Shown piece after piece: positions 37,284 through 47,508 of a stretch of 64,000 bases of DNA. The translations under genes were made by a program, and so were the position numbers. This stretch comes from Cercospora beticola. Its lineage: Eukaryota > Ascomycota > Dothideomycetes > Mycosphaerellales > Mycosphaerellaceae. The stretch covers positions 186,001 through 250,000 of the forward strand of contig NC_088940.1 of assembly GCF_033473495.1 (NCBI RefSeq), given 5' to 3'. Positions within the stretch are counted from its first letter, which is position 1; every line of letters begins with the position of its first letter. The notes beneath the pieces are model-generated. The model was given only the letters and a program-made list of their open reading frames with translations, did no database searches and was not told where the DNA came from.

Positions 37284-39179
37284 GGAGGTGGAAGAGGGAA
37301 ATGCTGTCAAGCAGGGGGTTGAAGGTTGGAGGATGATGCTGATGATGATCTGAGAGAGGAAAAGACACCTGGATACGGGACATTGGTACCGACTCCCTGG
37401 GTCTCCTCTCGTTGGAATGTGTATAAATCTTTTGTTTGCGAGATACCATTGCGTTGGGAAAAACTTTTGGCTTTGTTGTTGTTGCTGTGGTTGTGGTGCA
37501 GAGTCTTTTCCTGTACGGCGCAAAGGTGAAAGCATAGGCAGATCTATAGCAAGAGCGACGAATCGACAGACGTTGTTGTAGCTAGCTATGTAGTCTGTGG
37601 ACGTATGTATACCTCTCAGTGGTAAATTTCCGATGCCGTCTTTGTTCTGCTCGATTGCGAGAGGTAGTGCGGCTGCCAGTGCCATTGCTAGTCGTTGCCG
37701 TATGATGGGGTTCTTTTGGCGCATATTTGCGAGAGGATGTGCGACTGCCAGTGGTTGCTGTGTTATTGCTATGATACGAAACATGTATTCCCTTTTGCTT
37801 TGTCATCGTGGAAAGCTGTAGTGCATCTTTCCTTTGATGCTGAAATGTGTCTGGCTATCTTGGACGAGAGTTTGTTGCGAGTTTCACATGCGAGTGCTCG
37901 TGCTCAGCCGCTTACCTGGGGCCTACTGTATCGTGCATCCCGAGTGCTAAGGAAAGTGGCGTTTATGCATATGCACAAGCGGTCTTCGCTTCTACGGAAT
38001 GAATAGTAGCGCTCTCTTTTCGTACACAAAAGAACATCATCTTGATAACGCAGTGCTCAGCATTGGCAACGGAGCACGCGAGGTCGTTTTGACTGGGGAC
38101 AGGTCTGGGCATTGGATAAGAGAAATTCACAGCAAGCAAGCGTTGCCACTGGTGATGTTTTTGAGCGTCAAGTTTCATCGGGTCATGACTGTCAGATCGA
38201 GCAATTTCAGGGGTGGATGTGGTCATGGCAGAACTGCGGTGGAGTACCTCGTGTCGGAGATACCCCATGGCACGGCGGCTGAACCATTGGACAAGCGTTT
38301 GGAGGGCATTCGAGAAGGCTTGGCGGGTGGTTCGGTGCATGGTGTCGCATGGGAGTAGGGATTTGTGGTCAGGCGTGCAGATGGCCAGAGGCCGCCTGGT
38401 CGGGTTTGTTTTTGACGTTACACAGGGCACAGTGTCTAGGCCGGGCGGTGCATGCGATACGCTGTGCAGCCAGGCACAGGTGTGGTGGTGAGGAAGAAGC
38501 TTGGGGCGATAAGCTGGACAGAGAAGGATTGCTGCGCAGCTTGAGGGGGCTTGAGGTGGTGGCTCAAGTGTTCCAAGCCTGCGCGACAAGCATAAGAGGC
38601 GTGAAGCGAGCGACTGAGGGCGCGGTATTATATACTCTGCGGGCAGCTCCGGGCGGCACAAGAGGCCGCAAGAAGCTCAGCCGAAGCGTGTAGGTTTGTG
38701 CCAAGACGCACTTACTTGATGCGCTGACGAGAGTGGTTGCGACTTGCGTGATTCCATCCTTGCACCCAACGCACCTTCCTTATCAGTCCAGCGAGCCAAC
38801 GACCACTCCAGACGGCTTCGCATCCCTACGCTAATGAGGCTATTCCGCAACGTAAGGCCAAGCCAGCCCACGACGAGTTAGACTGTTCCTGGGACAAAGA
38901 CCGTGCTGCTGGGCGCGCAGGGTAGCATTCGGCTGCAAGCAACCACCTGCGTAGATAACGAGCTTGGGGCGTCGGCCTTGGCTCTGCCACCCGTACGCTC
39001 AGCATGGCTCGCCGATCGCTTGGCAGTTGGTGGGTAAACGAAGGCATCGCCAGTAGCCACGCGAGAGATCTGCGCCGCAGAGACAGAGCGTACAAGAGCT
39101 GCGAAGGGCCCCTCGTCGTGTGACATCCGTCCCCTCCCTCCGCCATCCTCGACCATCCTCGCCTGATCCTTGATCCAAG
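37284..39179. other. Intergenic, 1.9 kb upstream of the amino-acid permease
   Basis: No gene recognised; a 232-residue minus-strand frame (37963-38661) looks like chance. It includes an imperfect direct repeat at 37655-37760. Three HGATAR-type GATA-factor sites lie near 38508, 38780 and 38953. They would suit nitrogen control of a permease, but such sites are expected by chance at nearly this density. Confidence 0.45.
37655..37760. repeat. Imperfect direct repeat, about 33 bases, spaced 72 bases apart
   Basis: TTGCGAGAGG..GTGCG.CTGCCAGTG occurs at 37655-37689 and again at 37727-37760 with a few mismatches. It lies 370-480 bases downstream of the Rho GEF stop codon, possibly in the 3' UTR or just beyond. 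Confidence 0.7.
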
Positions 39180-41035
39180 ATGGCCATCTTCGGCGCCGGC
39201 AAGCGGAGCTCGTCGCTCTCCAACGAGCACTCTCCCGATCGCGTCGATGAGAAGGGCGCCTACGACTACAACACCTCGGAGCCCATTCCTGAGGCTGGCA
39301 CTCTCAGCGACCCTCGAGATGCGGGCCACAGCTTGCACCGTGGCCTCCAGGCCCGTCAGGTCACCATGATTGCCATTGGTGGTGCCATGTAAGTTGCGAA
39401 TCGAGTGCCAATTCACTCGCAGACGCCATAGCTGACGTCTCGCAGCGGTACTGGTCTCATTATCGGAACGGGAACTGCTCTCGCAAACACCGGCCCGGCA
39501 TCCATCCTGATCTCTTACTCGATTATTGGTCTCCTCGTCTACGTCGTCATGGCCGCTCTGGGTGAAATGGCTACTTGGCTCCCGGCTGCTGGTGGTTTCG
39601 CTGTCTACGCTGATCGATTCGTTGACCCTGCTCTCGGTTTCTCCCTTGGTTACACGTACTGGTTCAAATACATCATCACGACACCAAATCAGCTCACAGC
39701 CGCAGCGTTGGTGATTCAATACTGGGTATCAGCAGACAGGGTGAATCCGGGTGTATGGATTACCGTCTTCTTGGTCATCATTATTACCATCAACTTTCTC
39801 GGCATCAAGTACTTTGGAGAACTCGAATTCTGGCTGTCCTCCATCAAAGTGGTCGTCATTCTCGGATTGATTCTGTTCAGTTTGATCATGGCTTGCGGAG
39901 GCGCCGATGGCGATGTGAGGGGCTTCCGATACTGGGACAACCCTGGTGCCTTCAAGGAGTACGTGGGCACCGGAGCCACTGGCCGCTTCACTGCCGTCTG
40001 GCAGAGTATGGTTACTGCCGTCTTCGCATACCTCGGAACTGAGTTGGTCGGTGTGACAGTCGGTGAGGCGCAAAACCCACGCAAGAACATCCCACGCGCC
40101 ATCAAGCTCACCTTCTGGCGTATCTGTGTGTTCTACATCCTTTCGGTCCTGTTCCTCGGCATGATTATTCCATACAACAGCGAGTTCCTCCTGCAGGCCA
40201 AGGGCAGCAAGACATCCGCCGCCGCCTCGCCTTTCGTTGCCGCCATCAGATCCGCAAGCATTCCATCACTTCCAGGTATCCTCAACGCCTGTATCCTCAT
40301 CTTCGTCTTCAGCGCTGCGAACTCGGATCTCTACATTGCCTCGAGAACGCTGCACGGTCTGGCTATCAAGAAGCACGCACCTGAGCTTTTCGCACGCACC
40401 AACAGACGTGGTGTTCCATACTACGCTCTGGGACTGTCATCGCTCATTTGCTGCATTGCCTACATGAACGTGTCAACAGCGTCGACGACCGTTTTCGGCT
40501 ACTTCGTCAACTTGGTCTCCATCTTCGGTCTGCTGACCTGGATCTCTATCCTCGTATCGCACATCTACTTCGTCAAGGCGAGAAGAGCACAGGGCGTCCC
40601 TGACGACAGCGCTCTGCTGCTATACCGATCTCCATTCGGCCTGTGGGGCAGCTACTTCGCTCTGGCTTTCTGCTGCTTGATTGCCCTGACCAAGAACTTC
40701 ACTGTCTTCGTTCCGAGCCCAGAAACTTACGGCAGCTTTGACTACAAGAACTTCATCGTAAGTCTGACTCAGATTCTAAAACTTGAGAACGAAATCGTTG
40801 CTAACTTGTTCATCAGACCGGCTACCTTGGTATTCCACTCTACCTCATCATGATCATCGGCTGGAAATACATCAAAGGCACGAAACAGGCCAAGCCTGAA
40901 GAGGCAGATATTTGGACTGGCAAGGATGTCATTGATGCTGATGAGCAAGAATGGCTCGCGAAGGAGGCTGCTGATCGTGCCAATGGAAAGAATGGCAACT
41001 GGTTGTATAACCATTCGATTGGTTATATCTTCTAG
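39180..41035 (+). CDS. Amino-acid permease (fungal YAT family, Gap1/Can1-like)
   Basis: Plasma-membrane proton/amino-acid symporter of 579 residues with about 12 membrane segments. Exons are 39180-39388, 39446-40757 and 40817-41035. The first intron falls within the signature; splicing gives MIAIGGAIGTGLIIGTG (helix 1). Other family marks are MAALGEMATWLPAAGGF, FKYIITTPNQLTAAA, NFLGIKYFGELEFW, FAYLGTELVGVTVGEAQNPR and FVFSAANSDLYIASRTLHGLA. The C-terminal tail is charged (KPEEADIWTGKD). Codon use is strongly biased to C-ending codons, as in highly expressed genes. Substrate range cannot be read from sequence alone. Confidence 0.93.
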
Positions 41036-41629
41036 AGACGATCCGGCATCTAAATGAATCTTACGTAGCATATGAGGAAAAAGAACTCATGATCAAACTT
41101 TTGTCTTGTCTGAAGTTGAAAGTAAAGTGGCCGCGTGCGTGCACGTGTCGATTGGCAGACTGTGGGTGAGATCGTTCGAGAAGGCGTGAACTTGTTCCAT
41201 TTCAATGCCCTCGCCGACTTTCGACTCAATGCCAAGACCTTCTGACACTTGGCCCGGTAGACACTCCTGCACCTCAATCGTTCTCATCAACATCAATGGC
41301 TCGATGACCGCTTGTTCCTCGTCGCATAGATGTAGCCGGGAACGTGTCACATGGGTGCGAAGGTCACGGTCATGTTCTGTGATCACCGTTCGCGGGCGGC
41401 AGCCTTCGGCGTGTGACAGCCGAGGTCAGTTTTGACCTCACGTCGTGCTGTCAATGAAATGCAATCGGCTGTTCCAATGTGAAGCTGCGATCACTCATCA
41501 TCATTCAGGCATAGTACAAACGTCTTGGACGCACGAGTGCAGAAATTGGTATCTCTTCTGGGTACGACCTACTTCATCAACGCAATTTCCCTTCATTCGT
41601 CTTAAGCGACGAGCCGTGGTTCAGAAGAA
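41036..41629. other. Intergenic, no gene seen
   Basis: About 590 bases containing the permease terminator and crotonase promoter. No recognisable feature. Confidence 0.45.
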
Positions 41630-42545
41630 ATGGCAACATCCAAGACTGGCCCAGTACTCTTCGAAGTACCAATCGACACAGGCGACAAAGAAACAAGTGG
41701 AAAGATAGTCTGCACACAACCTGCTTCCAAAGTCTACCTCTTGACATTTTCAAGTGGCCAAGATAATCGTCTCAGAAGTGTAAGTCATACACATCCATCA
41801 CCTCTCACTCCCCTCACAACATCCTAATCGAGCCAAATAGGCCTTCTGCAACTCCCTCGTCCTCGCCCTCGACATAATCGAACACCGCCATCCCCCCGGC
41901 GTAGTCATCACAACCTCCGCAAGCCCCAAATTCTACTCCAATGGCATGGACATTGAACACGCCGCCACCACACCGGGATACTTCGAAACCACGCTCTACC
42001 CCATGTGGCGTCGCGTTTTGACATTTCCTATGCCTACTGTAGCTCTCATCCCCGGGCACGCTTTCGCAGGAGGTTTCATCCTCGCGTTAATGCACGATTA
42101 TCGAATTATGAATCCCGCGAAAGGCTGGCTCTGCATGAATGAAATTCAATTAGGTGGTGCGTTGAGAGGACAAATGATGAGTGTTTTCCGAACGAAAGTT
42201 CTCGATGCTGTTGTGCAGAGGAAGATTATTTTGGAGGCGCATCGGTTTACGGCGCAAGAGGCGTTGCAGGAGAGGTTGGTGGATCGGTTGGGTGGGTTTG
42301 AGGAGGCGATGGGGTTGGTGGGGGAGGTGGGACTTGTGAAGAATGCGCAGAAGGGGGCGACGGGGTTGAGTGTTTATGCGGAGTTGAAGAGGGAGTTGTG
42401 GAGGGATGTGGTGGAGGATTTGGGGGATTGGAGGAGGGATGGGGTGGGGAGTGGGGCTATGGGGAGGGAGATTGAGAGGGAGAAGGAGGAGGGGAGGAGG
42501 AGGGTGGAGGTTTGGGAGAGGGGGAGTGGGAAGGCGAGGTTGTAG
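41630..42545 (+). CDS. Enoyl-CoA hydratase/isomerase (crotonase), likely peroxisomal
   Basis: Probably acts on unsaturated fatty acyl-CoA in beta-oxidation. Exons 41630-41779 and 41841-42545 give 284 residues. Crotonase features are SPKFYSNGMDIEHA (oxyanion loop), PTVALIPGHAFAGGFILAL (second oxyanion loop) and LCMNEIQLGGALRG. It resembles delta3,delta2-enoyl-CoA isomerases more than hydratases (inference). The protein ends in -ARL, which fits the [SAC][KRH][LM] peroxisomal PTS1 pattern. Base composition changes abruptly inside exon 2: C-rich to about 42060, then extremely G-rich to the stop, so the last 60 residues are Glu/Arg/Gly-heavy. Confidence 0.87.
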
Positions 42546-42851
42546 GTTGGAAGTGAGTGTGAGCATTTCCTGCGAGTTCTTGCTCTATCGTCGCTTCCGC
42601 TTCAAACAATTCAGGCACTGGAGAAAGTGCACACCAGTAGGTTCGCAGTTGCACAAGCAAGAGCTTTGTTACCATGTTGTGTGGCCGCGGCTACTGCTGC
42701 TGCTGCTGCTACGGCTTCTTCGTTTCCAGCATAATTACCACGACGGCATTGTTTTCACATCACAGCAAGGTATTGCATCCGATTCTGTGACCTTGCTATG
42801 CGGACACCCACGAGTCCAACCACAGGAACATTTTACACGTATATTCCCATA
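42546..42851. other. Short intergenic gap
   Basis: 306 bases between the crotonase stop and the BTB start. It contains a short CTG-repeat run at about 42694-42710. No gene. Confidence 0.5.
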
Positions 42852-43637
42852 ATGGGTGATCGACCAACACCAGTCGAGTATGCCGTGGGACTGCCAGAAA
42901 CCGTCAAATGGTACGTACACCCTCCACTTTGCAGATTTGCAGATGAAAGTCCAACACTGATGATCGTAGGCTATATCACAGCGAATACTACTCTGACTTC
43001 ACGATCAAATGCGGCGATACAGCTACCTTCAAGGTCCACAAATTGGTTCTGCACTCGCGAAGCGCGTACTTCAAAGGAATTTTGAACAATGCCAACGTAT
43101 GTCGTCGTCAATGGCGAAAGCTTTCGAATGCTCGGACTAATAGAAGCAATACAGGGAAACATCACTGAAGTCGAAGTCAGCGAGGACCCACGAATATTCA
43201 CCGCCATCCTGCGATACATTTACGGGTATGACTTCGACGGCCATCCGCCTCAAGATATGTTTATGGCGCAATATTGCATCGCAGTCTCCATGCTGGCGGA
43301 AAAGTACGAGATGCCAGACCTGCCCAGCAGAGCAGCCATCCTTTTCAAGGAAGCTTGCAGCGACGACAACGGCGACTTGAGGATCTCACCAAAGAAGTTA
43401 GTTGACGCGCTCTATTCGATCCATGAAAGCGGTGCACCGAGTGATGACCAATTGTGGAAGTTTGCTGGTCACATCATTCAAGACAATGTTGGAATGTTGC
43501 TCGCGGACGAGGAGGCGGGTTTCGTGAAAGCTTGTCAGGATATGCCGAATTTGACTGCTATGCTGCTGTCGAAGCTGATTTCCCGGAAAGACCTTTACGA
43601 ACTGATGAAGATGAAGCATAATCCAAAGAATGAGTGA
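42852..43637 (+). CDS. BTB/POZ domain protein
   Basis: Protein-interaction module protein of 222 residues. Exons are 42852-42910, 42970-43096 and 43155-43637, with introns of 59 and 58 bases. After splicing, the BTB core reads YYSDFTIKCGDTATFKVHK, LVLHSRSAYFKGIL, EVEVSEDPRIFTAILRYIYG and later VSMLAEKYEMPDL. It has no Kelch, MATH or zinc-finger partner domain, as for the many small BTB proteins of filamentous fungi. Cul3 adaptor function is possible but not shown. Its stop is only 112 bases from the convergent stop of the next gene. Confidence 0.85.
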
Positions 43638-43749
43638 GAGCCACTCTTTCGCCAGAAGATTGTTTGCTGGTCATTCTCTTAGATTGCTTAGGGGGCGGCA
43701 GACTTCGTATTGTTCAGCCGTTGGGGCTTCGGAGTTGAAATACCAACTT

Positions 43750-44529
43750 TCACTTGTTGAAAAGCTTTCCGAAAATGCCGGAAATACGCTTGGGTGTATT
43801 TCTATCATCTTGGAAGTCCGATGTTCGCCTACCAGTTTCAACAATGTCAGGCTTGAGGTTTTGTTCCGACTTCATCGCATCTTTTGTCCTCCACGTATCC
43901 GATGTAGGCCACGCAACAATCGGCACATCGTGTTGCCGCGCTTCGGGTGAATCTTCGACATGGCTGTAATACTTTGCTCCACGTTCTTCAAGGACTTTAC
44001 AGTACTCCTGCATGGTATTGCATCGCTCTAGCACCGCGCTCAAATCGTCCATAGCCTGCCACCAGTCTCGCACATGGTCCATGTCCGCTGGTCTAGGATG
44101 GCATGTGAGCACCCATACCGCATCTTTCGATCGCTCTCCTTCGACTCCATCTCCGTCATTGGGCCATCCGAAATAGTACTTGGGTACTTGCTCATGCAGC
44201 ACTTCTACATAGTGATCTTCGACGGATGTCCAATCGTCCTCCGTGTTATCCACAAACACGCCGCCACAGCGGAGTGTCTTTAGGCAAATATCTTGTATCT
44301 TCTCATACTGGTCGCTCGGGACATGAAGTCTATTTCCTTCAGGCATGAGAACTTGCCAACCTGGAAAGCAGTATTCGACGATGGCCAGGCAGTGAGTCTC
44401 AAGGAACACGAGCTCGGATCTCGAGCGAGGTTCATTGTTGCGTCGGGCGTTTGCGAGGATCTTGAATTGGTATGTACTTTGGTCCCATACAACTCGGGTA
44501 AGGAAGGTTGAGGTTTCGAATGGAAGCAT
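43750..44529 (-). CDS. Hypothetical protein, 259 residues
   Basis: One long open frame starting at ATG 44529. I do not recognise a family. The protein is soluble, with no signal peptide or membrane segment, and Trp- and acid-rich in the middle (DDWTSVEDHYVEVLHEQVPK, MDHVRDWWQAMDDL). Its basic C-terminus ends in ISGIFGKLFNK. The frame is open further upstream to about 44590 (..LPDSACRLYSQSSRLTPT), so the true 5' end may lie higher, and it may belong to one gene with the small ORF pair just upstream. Confidence 0.6.
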   Translation of the reverse strand: MLPFETSTFLTRVVWDQSTYQFKILANARRNNEPRSRSELVFLETHCLAIVEYCFPGWQVLMPEGNRLHVPSDQYEKIQDICLKTLRCGGVFVDNTEDDWTSVEDHYVEVLHEQVPKYYFGWPNDGDGVEGERSKDAVWVLTCHPRPADMDHVRDWWQAMDDLSAVLERCNTMQEYCKVLEERGAKYYSHVEDSPEARQHDVPIVAWPTSDTWRTKDAMKSEQNLKPDIVETGRRTSDFQDDRNTPKRISGIFGKLFNK

Positions 44530-44537
44530 AGTAGGCG

Positions 44538-44999
44538 TCAGGCGGGAACTTTGAGAGTACAGTCGACATGCCGAGTCGGGTAGTTTATCTCAGGCAACAG
44601 AATAGAAATACATCGAGCCCAGGCATCCACCATGCGCAAGAAGTCTTGATAGATAGTGCGGCACAGCTCGATCCTGCGGCCACACTCTTGGCGCCGCTTT
44701 GAGGAGTTAAATCACGGGCACAGAGTCACTAGCGAAGTGGTCAGTGATATTGCGTTTTTTCTGTAGTTCTGACCTAGCTTGAGAAGCTGTGCTGTCTGGT
44801 CAAACGGTCGATCAAGTTGCAACCACTTGTACATGCGATTCATTTTGCGATCTGGGAACACAGGTGAGCATATGTTACAGACGTCTATTCGTGCAGCTAG
44901 CATGTATTCCAGGACATGCATCCAACAACGCAACTCATCAAGTGATGCGATCTCAGCGTCTGGCTGAGGGCATCGGCTGCGTGTAGTTCGCAGCCTCAT
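44538..44999 (-). CDS. Possible small hypothetical gene or upstream exons of the 259-residue gene
   Basis: Two coding-looking segments: 44999-44774 (containing LDELRCWMHVLEYMLAAR and WLQLDRPFDQTAQLLKL) and 44686-44538 (CGRRIELCRTIYQDF, MVDAWARC). Joining them with an 87-base intron keeps the frame (CTA G + AG TGT). The acceptor has a branch-like TTTAAC upstream, but the donor GTCAGA is weak. The model gives 124 residues. Its stop lies only 8 bases before the ATG of the next gene, so the two may be one gene with a different exon structure. The 5' end is uncertain because the frame stays open into the 3' end of CLC1. No family recognised. Confidence 0.35.
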
Positions 45000-45034
45000 A
45001 GAGCGAAAGTGTTCGTTGTTGCGTTCGATGTCCT

Positions 45035-45840
45035 CTAGACTCCGGTCGCCCCAGGAGCCTTCTCGTCCTTTCGCAAACTGATCAACAACTCCCTCATCTT
45101 CGCCTTTTGGCTACCAGCAGCACCTCCTGATGAACCCTTCCCGCTCAGGTCTACCAATTTTGCGATTCGCTCCCAGCTGGTGCCACCTGCAGTAGTATCT
45201 TCCCTCGACTTCAGGAACTCTTCCGCTTCTTTCCTTGTCTGCGCGATTTGCTTATCTTTCCTGTTGTTATATTGCTCGTAGAAGTCATCAATGGCTTCTT
45301 GGGCAGCCTTGACAGTCTCCGCCTTCTTCGATGCGCTGACTTCATCGCGATGCTGAATCTGCAAGTCGCGTCGCTCACGCCATTCGCGGACAACATCCGG
45401 CTCAGCCTCGTACTCTTCCGGTCGTGGTGCTTGGAAAGGGGCGGCTGAGCCTGTGATGGTGCCTCCGGGCGCGACTTGCTCGTTTTGTGTGTTGACGGAG
45501 GGGAATGAGCTCTCAAAATCACCCATCATGTCATCATTGCCGGCGGGAAATCCGTTCGAGGGAGCAGGTCCACCTCCGCCTAGCAAATCGTCATCATCGT
45601 CGTCTGCATCGGCGACGGTCGCGGTGTTGTCTGCGGAGGATGTGAACTGCTCGGCATCTTCGCCGAGGGCTGCGCGTTCGCGGGCAAGAAAATCGGAGGG
45701 CTCGTCAACGTCGTCGAGGGCGGATGCGCCGGTGGCTTCTGTCTTGCCTGTGTTGGAGGATTAGTTGGTGCGTGGTGGAGCGTTCAAGGAGACGATGTAC
45801 CCTCGTCAAATTCCTCCAGCGAAGGGAAGCGGTCCGCCAT
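45035..45840 (-). CDS. CLC1: Clathrin light chain
   Basis: Regulatory subunit of clathrin triskelia in endocytosis and Golgi traffic. Exons 45840-45801 and 45747-45035 (53-base intron) give 250 residues. The start MADRFPSLEEFDEG is typical; an acidic, disordered N-terminal region with a poly-Asp run follows. The conserved heavy-chain-binding helix includes EYEAEPDVVREWRERRDLQI, KAAQEAIDDFYEQYN and KDKQIAQTRKEAEEFL. SWERIAKLVDL and KMRELLISLRKDEKAPG close the protein. It is divergent from the RTT103-like gene. Confidence 0.94.
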
Positions 45841-46164
45841 GATTGTGTGTGTCTCTGCTTGTCTGTATTTGATCGCAATGTCTCGCGCAGGGTGTTGTAG
45901 GTATGATGTGGTGAGCGAGGGTGATGTTTGCTGCAACTTGTTGGGTTCAATAGACACGCAGTCGCAGTCGCAGCTGCTGCCAATGAACGAGTGGATCCAC
46001 CGAAACCCGGGAGCGGGTAGACCCGTGTTAGCTGCCAACTGCTGTTTAGCTCGTGCAACTCCAACCCGCTTCTTCTGCTTCTTTCTTGACCACAACACCT
46101 TCATCGTGAGCGCGTAGACATCTCGAGCGTCCGCTCACATCACAGCAGCAGCGCGGTCGACAAG
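45841..46164. promoter_or_regulatory. Shared divergent promoter (CLC1 / RTT103-like)
   Basis: 324 bases separate the two start codons of two housekeeping genes; no further gene fits. Function is inferred from layout. Confidence 0.5.
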
Positions 46165-47508
46165 ATGTCCTACAACGAGGATAACGTTAAAGGGAAGCTC
46201 ACTTCTCTCAATGAATCGCAAGATAGCATCGTGACCGTCGCGCAATGGATTATGTTTCATCGTCGATACGCTGCGCAGACGGCCCAGCTGTGGGTGGCCA
46301 CTTTGCAGGAATCGCCCACCGCTAACAAAAAGCTGAACCTACTCTATCTGGCCAACGAAGTCGTGCAGCAGTCTCGCGCGAGAGGAAAGATGGACTTTAA
46401 GATCGCCTTCGAACCTGTGATTGCAGACGCGACAGCAAGTGCGTACAAAGCCGCGAACCCGGACGTGCAAGGGAAGATACGACGAGTTGTGGAGGTCTGG
46501 CGGCAGAGAAACATTTTCGACGCACCAATTCAACAGAGCGTTGAGAAGAAGCTGGACGAAGTGGACAAGACCAAGGGTGCAGGCAAGTTGGGAGGAGGTG
46601 TTGGAAGACTAGGGGGCAGCCTGTTCGGCGGTGGAAGTGGCAGTGTGGCATCAGAGCTGGAGCCCATCAACAAGATCCAAGTGGCATTGAACAAAGCAGA
46701 AACTGCCAGCAAAACCCCCATCACGGCCGCCAACGCCAAGTACGCAGAAACGACAGATCCAGCGACAGTCGTGCCGAGCGCTCCTGTGCGAGCAGCAAAG
46801 TTAAGGGGCCTGGTAAAAGACTTGATGGCGGCGCAGAATGCGGTCGAAGCCAGTATGAACTCTCGAAGGGAACTCCTGGATGGGCTGGAAAAGCTCATTG
46901 CGACAAACCGCGCTCAGCTTGCGCAAGATGAAGTCACGTCGCGTGATCTCGGCACGAAGATAGACAGCATGGAAACGATCATCAGAGACGTGGAGGACAG
47001 CATCATGCGTGGAGTCGAGCCGTTGCCAGTGAACGGCAACGGCAATGGCATCGAGCCAGAGCGACCCGAGACCGAAGGCTTCACCCCTCCGCCTCCTGAG
47101 ATCGAATCCTTCACGCCACCTGGTGAAGCGAACGACACCGATCAGATTGACATGGCACCTCTGGAGGCGCCATTCAGAAATCCTACGGGAGCAGATCCGA
47201 TAGAAGAGCAACCTCCTAACCGAAATGAGCCTCCGCCAGCATTCGTCCCACAGCCCACCATAACAGCTGCCGACGATGCAGCGACGCAAGCCCAGGCGTT
47301 TCTTGCGACTCTGGACTCACTCAAAGGCACTGTCAGAGGACCATCCGGTGAGATTCCATCGTCATCATCAGACGGCAATCCTGGTGATCCAAGACTCAAG
47401 CGACGGAAGATGAGCCACCGACCGAGCGGGGACGTGGATGACGAAATCTTTGGCCAAGGCGTGGGCGGAGTCGACGAAGACGGCATTGCTGCGATGCTTG
47501 GACAGTAG
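46165..47508 (+). CDS. RTT103: RNA polymerase II CTD-interacting (CID) protein, Rtt103-like
   Basis: Nuclear protein that binds the phosphorylated CTD of RNA polymerase II and takes part in transcription termination. Single exon, 447 residues. The CID domain covers about 1-135: KLTSLNESQDSIVTVAQW, ANKKLNLLYLANEVVQQSR and GKIRRVVEVWRQRNIFDAP are characteristic. A helical region with coiled-coil character follows (about 205-290, LRGLVKDLMAAQNAVEAS...). A long Pro-rich disordered segment leads to a basic patch (RLKRRKMSHRP). The domain order matches Rtt103/RPRD-like proteins rather than Pcf11 or Nrd1. Confidence 0.88.
   Translation: MSYNEDNVKGKLTSLNESQDSIVTVAQWIMFHRRYAAQTAQLWVATLQESPTANKKLNLLYLANEVVQQSRARGKMDFKIAFEPVIADATASAYKAANPDVQGKIRRVVEVWRQRNIFDAPIQQSVEKKLDEVDKTKGAGKLGGGVGRLGGSLFGGGSGSVASELEPINKIQVALNKAETASKTPITAANAKYAETTDPATVVPSAPVRAAKLRGLVKDLMAAQNAVEASMNSRRELLDGLEKLIATNRAQLAQDEVTSRDLGTKIDSMETIIRDVEDSIMRGVEPLPVNGNGNGIEPERPETEGFTPPPPEIESFTPPGEANDTDQIDMAPLEAPFRNPTGADPIEEQPPNRNEPPPAFVPQPTITAADDAATQAQAFLATLDSLKGTVRGPSGEIPSSSSDGNPGDPRLKRRKMSHRPSGDVDDEIFGQGVGGVDEDGIAAMLGQ

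Noticed and set aside
37963..38661. 232-residue minus-strand frame upstream of the permease
   Set aside because: No family features, random-looking sequence, no splice context or neighbouring exon.
38507..38958. Three HGATAR sites upstream of the permease
   Set aside because: Suggestive of nitrogen (AreA-type) control, but about two sites are expected by chance in this length.
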